From: Paenibacillus sp. FJAT-26967
Lineage (GTDB): Bacteria; Bacillota; Bacilli; Paenibacillales; NBRC-103111
Assembly (NCBI RefSeq): GCF_001541095.1
Contig: NZ_LMXH01000001.1
Span: forward strand, 1,886,842 to 1,950,841
Length of the DNA stretch: 64,000 nt
Direction of reading: 5' to 3'
Part shown: positions 61,495 through 64,000 of the stretch, in pieces
Layout of the letters: each line of letters begins with the position of its first letter
Numbering within the stretch: position 1 is the first letter of the stretch
Notes under the pieces: model-generated
The model's database searches: none
Seen by the model: only the letters and a program-made list of their open reading frames with translations
What the model was told of the DNA's origin: nothing
Made by a program: the position numbers and the translations under genes

Positions 61495-62260
61495 CCGGGT
61501 TATTAGAAAACGGTCCGAGAATCCGTTGCAGATGATGACGCACCAGATTCTTGGTTATCCCGACTTCCATACTAATTATGAGATGATTCGTTTGTTTCAT
61601 GAAAATGGCGTTGAACTTGTGGAGCTTCAACTGCCTTTCTCTGAGCCCATCGCCGACGGTCCGGTATTCTTACAAGCTAATCAAGCTTCTCTTGTAAACG
61701 GAACAACGACACGGCAGTGTATGGATTTTGCCAGGCGAGTGGCCTCGGAATTTCCCGATATGATCTTTTTATTTATGACCTACTACAATGTTATCGTTCA
61801 ATACGGAATCGACCGATTTGTCCAAGATTGTGCGGATATCGGGATTGAAGGCCTGATTGTACCGGATGCCTATCCGGAGGAGAGCAGTCCGTTCATGGAG
61901 GCTTGCAGCAAGTACAAGGTAGCCCCGATTCTTATCGCGACACCGTATACAACTGACAGCCGGCTAGTTTATTTATCAGAACAAACGCAAGGCTTTATAT
62001 ACTGTGCTGCACGCAAAGGAGTGACCGGGGCGAAGACTTCATTCGGTACGGAGACGGACGAATTTTTAAACCGCGTTCGTAAGGTCTCCACAAAACCGAT
62101 TGCAGTCGGATTCGGCATCCAGAGCGGAGAGGATTTACAATTCTTGCAGGGAAAATGCGATATCGCTATCATCGGAACACAGCTGCTCAAAGTGTTGGAG
62201 CGAGAGGGGCTGGGCGGAGTCAGCCAGTATTTGAAATCCATGTCTGCTTTCAAGGGATAA
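61430..62260 (+). CDS. trpA: Tryptophan synthase alpha chain-like protein
   Basis: 276 residues, TIM barrel. It would release indole from indole-3-glycerol phosphate. The two catalytic acids are present: Glu65 in VELVELQLPF and Asp76 in IADGP. The residue between, usually Asp in PFSDP, is Glu72. The gene starts 65 bases inside trpB: GGAGGG 5 bases before ATG 61430 makes this long overlap credible. Substitutions elsewhere (QLPFSEP, APILIATPYTTDSRL) mark it as a divergent member. Confidence 0.88.
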   Translation: MMRNGKPLSIEKADNLKLSLADRVIRKRSENPLQMMTHQILGYPDFHTNYEMIRLFHENGVELVELQLPFSEPIADGPVFLQANQASLVNGTTTRQCMDFARRVASEFPDMIFLFMTYYNVIVQYGIDRFVQDCADIGIEGLIVPDAYPEESSPFMEACSKYKVAPILIATPYTTDSRLVYLSEQTQGFIYCAARKGVTGAKTSFGTETDEFLNRVRKVSTKPIAVGFGIQSGEDLQFLQGKCDIAIIGTQLLKVLEREGLGGVSQYLKSMSAFKG

Positions 62261-62289
62261 GCGTAATGTAGGCGGCAGCCGCTTTGGGG

Positions 62290-62318
62290 TTGCAAGCCTA
62301 AACCGGTCATGCTAGAAT
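62290..62318 (+). promoter_or_regulatory. Promoter of the macrolide phosphotransferase leader
   Basis: TTGCAA (62290-62295), a spacer of exactly 17, TAGAAT (62313-62318) with an extended TGC before it. Transcription would begin near 62325 and give a leader of about 300 bases before the coding region. Confidence 0.8.
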
Positions 62319-62349
62319 GGCAATACTTGAAGAGAACGGAGGGTTACGT

Positions 62350-62388
62350 GTGATAGATTATTCCCGATTGAGAAAGTCATGCAGCTAA
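62350..62388 (+). CDS. Leader peptide MIDYSRLRKSCS with macrolide-arrest motif
   Basis: A 12-codon frame starting GTG 62350, with GGAGGG (62338-62343) six bases upstream, and stopping at TAA 62386-62388. Codons 6-8 encode Arg-Leu-Arg. This +X+ motif is established as the site where macrolide-bound ribosomes stop, for example in the ErmD leader. It sits 281 bases before a macrolide 2'-phosphotransferase gene, within its own leader RNA. The codons from TCC CGA TTG also form one side of an RNA helix with 62422-62428, so a ribosome stopped here would break that helix. Confidence 0.8.
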   Translation: MIDYSRLRKSCS

Positions 62389-62579
62389 TTGCAGCTTACT
62401 TAAGCTCTGTCTGTGCAGAGTAATCGGGTTTGGTATGTCTATCCACGGATACCCCTAATGATCGATAGGCTTTAAAGTAAAGAGCTTAACCGGATAAGTC
62501 CGGAAGCTTTCGTTTACTTTTATTCGCTTATGATACGATTTATGGGACGGTCCTTTTCCGATTACGAGAACACAGGCAG
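62363..62579 (+). promoter_or_regulatory. Predicted antiterminator/anti-antiterminator switch
   Basis: CCCGATT (62363-62369, inside the leader peptide) pairs with AATCGGG (62422-62428). A small CTCTG/CAGAG hairpin (62405-62420) lies in its loop. Competing with both, CTGTCTGTG (62407-62415) pairs with CACAGGCAG (62571-62579), and GTAATCGG (62420-62427) pairs with CCGATTAC (62558-62565): a nested helix of 17 pairs with one 4x5 internal loop. This second form takes the 5' arm of the terminator and prevents it. Confidence 0.75.
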
Positions 62580-62598
62580 CAGCATGTCTGTGTTTTTT
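62569..62598 (+). terminator. Intrinsic terminator 33 bases before the mph start (attenuator)
   Basis: AACACAGGCA (62569-62578) pairs with TGTCTGTGTT (62585-62594), ten pairs with one wobble, loop GCAGCA, followed by TTTT. Its position between the promoter and the ribosome site of the gene means it must be overcome for expression. Confidence 0.85.
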
Positions 62599-62630
62599 AA
62601 TTTGTTTTTAGAAGAGGAGTGTATGGATCA

Positions 62631-63560
62631 ATGACAAATTTTCCTTTGAACGGCAATCAAACGATGATACAAGCAATGTTAGACTTGGCTAAAGAGCATG
62701 GGCTAACATTAAACCCCGAAAGTGCAGAATTGAACGAATCGGGGATGGATTTCCTCGTCGTATTCGCTGCGGATGCCGCTGGTACCGTTTGGGTGCTGCG
62801 CAAGCCAAGACGTGACGATGTATGGGAACGTGCGGAAAATGAGCACAAGGTCCTGAAGTTAGTCCGGCGTCATTTACCGATTCAGGTGCCGGACTGGCGT
62901 ATTTTCACTCCGGAGCTTATCGCTTATCCGCTTGTAGAAGGGAATCCTGTAGCGACTGTCGATCCGGCGGGCGCTGGTTATTCCTGGTTGTACGAACAAC
63001 ATTCGCTGAACAATATTTTCTTCGATTCGCTTGCGGAAGCTCTATCTGGTCTGCATGGCGTTGATCATAAAAACGCCGCTGAAGCGGGTATTCGTATCAA
63101 GACCCCGCAGGAAGCCCGTCAGGCTTTTGCCGCCAATATAGAAGAGATTAAGAGCGAATTTACAATTCCCGTTAAGCTGTATGAAAGGTGGATGAGATGG
63201 TTATCAACAGACTCTTATTGGCCCCAGCACTCTGTGTTTAACCACGGTGATTTGCATCCTCCCCATATACTTGTGGATGAGACCCATCGTGTAACGGGAT
63301 TTTTGGACTGGACGGAGGCGGAGATCGGCGATCCCGGCAAAGATTTTGTGATTTATTATGCTCTGTTCGGCGAGGAAGGGCTGCTTGACTTGTTAGGGCG
63401 CTACGAGAAAGCGGGAGGGAAAGTATGGCCGCGTATGCACGAGCATATTGCGGAGCAGTGGGCTGCTTATCCGGCGATAGTAGCTAAGTTTGCTCTTGTT
63501 ACGGGAACAGAAAGCAATATGGAGATGGCAAGAGGTATGCTGGCTAACTGGAATGTATAA
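62631..63560 (+). CDS. mph: Macrolide 2'-phosphotransferase (Mph family)
   Basis: 309 residues of APH fold. It would phosphorylate the 2'-hydroxyl of the macrolide desosamine using GTP and so inactivate the drug. MDFLVVFAADAAGTVWVLRKPRRDDV, IAYPLVEGNP, catalytic FNHGDLHPPHILVDE, metal-binding FLDWTEAEIGDPGKDF and GEEGLLDLLGRYEKAGGKVWPRM correspond block by block to MphB as I know it. The start is ATG 62631 (GAGGAG eleven bases upstream); a three-codon frame ATG GAT CAA TGA at 62623 overlaps it as ATGA. Expression is predicted to be induced by macrolide through the leader. Confidence 0.9.
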   Translation: MTNFPLNGNQTMIQAMLDLAKEHGLTLNPESAELNESGMDFLVVFAADAAGTVWVLRKPRRDDVWERAENEHKVLKLVRRHLPIQVPDWRIFTPELIAYPLVEGNPVATVDPAGAGYSWLYEQHSLNNIFFDSLAEALSGLHGVDHKNAAEAGIRIKTPQEARQAFAANIEEIKSEFTIPVKLYERWMRWLSTDSYWPQHSVFNHGDLHPPHILVDETHRVTGFLDWTEAEIGDPGKDFVIYYALFGEEGLLDLLGRYEKAGGKVWPRMHEHIAEQWAAYPAIVAKFALVTGTESNMEMARGMLANWNV

Positions 63561-63623
63561 GAGAGTCCTGCCGATGATCAGCGTATAGGAGAGGTATGGT
63601 GGTTAGTTCAAAGGTATAAGAAT

Positions 63624-63702
63624 AACAGGCTTATTTGTGCCTGCACCCATGCTGTTAGACTTAACTGACATGAGCTGCGGGTCACATTTAAGCCTGTTTT
63701 TT
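63624..63702. terminator. Long-loop terminator between mph and the convergent MBL gene
   Basis: AACAGGCTTA (63624-63633) pairs perfectly with TAAGCCTGTT (63689-63698) across a loop of 55 bases that has smaller hairpins, followed by TTTT. Confidence 0.65.
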
Positions 63703-63732
63703 ATTTTGGAGGACTATAGAAGGCAACTAGGC

Positions 63733-64000
63733 TTATGAATCTGCTGATTTTTCTGCTAATTCCGCTATACGTTTATTGCAATCCCGGTCATACAGGCCTC
63801 CATGGAAACAAATCACCTGCCGGATATCATAGTTCAGGAATTGCTGTATGGAAGTGTTGGCTAATTCGAAGTCATGACAATATAGAGGGTCCGGGGCAGC
63901 TAATACACCCTGCTCAACGATTAGAGCGTCAGCGGCAATGAGAGTTCTACTCGCCTTGTGATACAGACTAAGATGCCCGGGCGTGTGTCCGGGTGTATGA
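63733..64000 (-). CDS. MBL-fold metallo-hydrolase, 5' part cut by window edge
   Basis: The C-terminal 88 residues of a protein read leftwards from the window edge and end with TAA at 63735-63733. The first residues HTPGHTPGHLSLY and the following LIAADAL are the central metal-binding strands of metallo-beta-lactamase fold hydrolases. The C-terminal ICFHGGLYDRDCNKRI supplies the last histidine. The N-terminal HxHxDH region lies outside, so the subfamily is not clear. Confidence 0.8.
   Translation of the reverse strand, partial: HTPGHTPGHLSLYHKASRTLIAADALIVEQGVLAAPDPLYCHDFELANTSIQQFLNYDIRQVICFHGGLYDRDCNKRIAELAEKSADS

Noticed and set aside
62261-62285. GCGGCAGCCGC hairpin after trpA as a terminator
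   Set aside because: Effective stem of only four pairs and no T-run; reading into the mph leader is possible but not shown.
63735-63941. 68-codon frame on the plus strand with upstream GGAGG
   Set aside because: The opposite strand reads as a genuine MBL-fold protein end (HTPGHTPGH and following), which explains the open frame.
1-64000. Search for tRNA, rRNA, CRISPR arrays, insertion sequences and phage genes
   Set aside because: No clover-leaf with CCA-adjacent gene, no regularly spaced repeats, and no transposase or integrase motif was seen by eye; tRNAscan-SE and an IS search would settle it.

Overview
The window looks like chromosome of a Paenibacillus-type member of the Bacillales. GC content is near half by eye, and Shine-Dalgarno sequences (AGGAGG type) and sigma-A promoters are strong. 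GTG and TTG starts are frequent. The gene content also fits: a BshB2/YojF bacillithiol pair, odhAB, a manganese pyrophosphatase PpaC, bacillar DUF families and a PadR-FtsW pair. I saw no rRNA, tRNA, CRISPR array, transposase or integrase.

Layout. 1-9 kb: a cut-off cache-type sensor gene, a GIY-YIG protein, an RbsB/RbsA/RbsC-like sugar importer with an FGGY kinase, a Nudix hydrolase and an SMI1/KNR4-LRR protein. 9.2-11.7 kb (minus strand): a mannose-1-phosphate guanylyltransferase with a cupin tail and a DUF6492-type glycosyltransferase-like gene. 11.9-20.6 kb: eight tightly coupled genes encoding a KASIII-like enzyme, two paralogous ATP-grasp ligases, an OleD-like reductase, an MBL-fold hydrolase, an adenylate-forming enzyme, a GNAT/FemAB-like protein and a Rieske oxygenase. 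This appears to be a specialised-metabolite operon that I cannot match to a described product. 20.7-25.2 kb: glutaminase, a DUF1003 protein and two MFS transporters. 25.4-30.9 kb: a type III polyketide synthase operon (synthase, methyltransferase, flavoprotein, MMPL exporter).

31-43 kb: a MATE/MOP-like transporter, small enzymes, a LysR regulator divergent from a purA-like gene, a secreted protein of ten Ig-like repeats, and a PadR-controlled FtsW/RodA-like gene. 43-53 kb: odhAB, a HAD hydrolase, GNAT, small proteins, ppaC, and a TetR regulator with a membrane protein that share one operator. 53-62 kb: a five-PAS hybrid histidine kinase, yojF-bshB2, GNAT, an AT-rich island gene, and a SorC regulator followed by a second-type trpB-trpA pair. 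62.3-63.6 kb: a macrolide 2'-phosphotransferase gene. The right edge cuts an MBL-fold gene on the minus strand.

The most striking finding is the mph leader at 62290-62630. A promoter drives a 12-codon leader peptide containing Arg-Leu-Arg, the known macrolide-dependent ribosome arrest motif. It is followed by mutually exclusive pairings that lead either to an intrinsic terminator or to an antiterminator that takes the terminator's 5' arm. This is a complete, testable macrolide-sensing transcription attenuator. The second is the eight-gene operon at 11.9-20.6 kb. Several local regulatory circuits can also be read from palindromes in promoters (TetR, PadR, SorC, and a LacI-type site).
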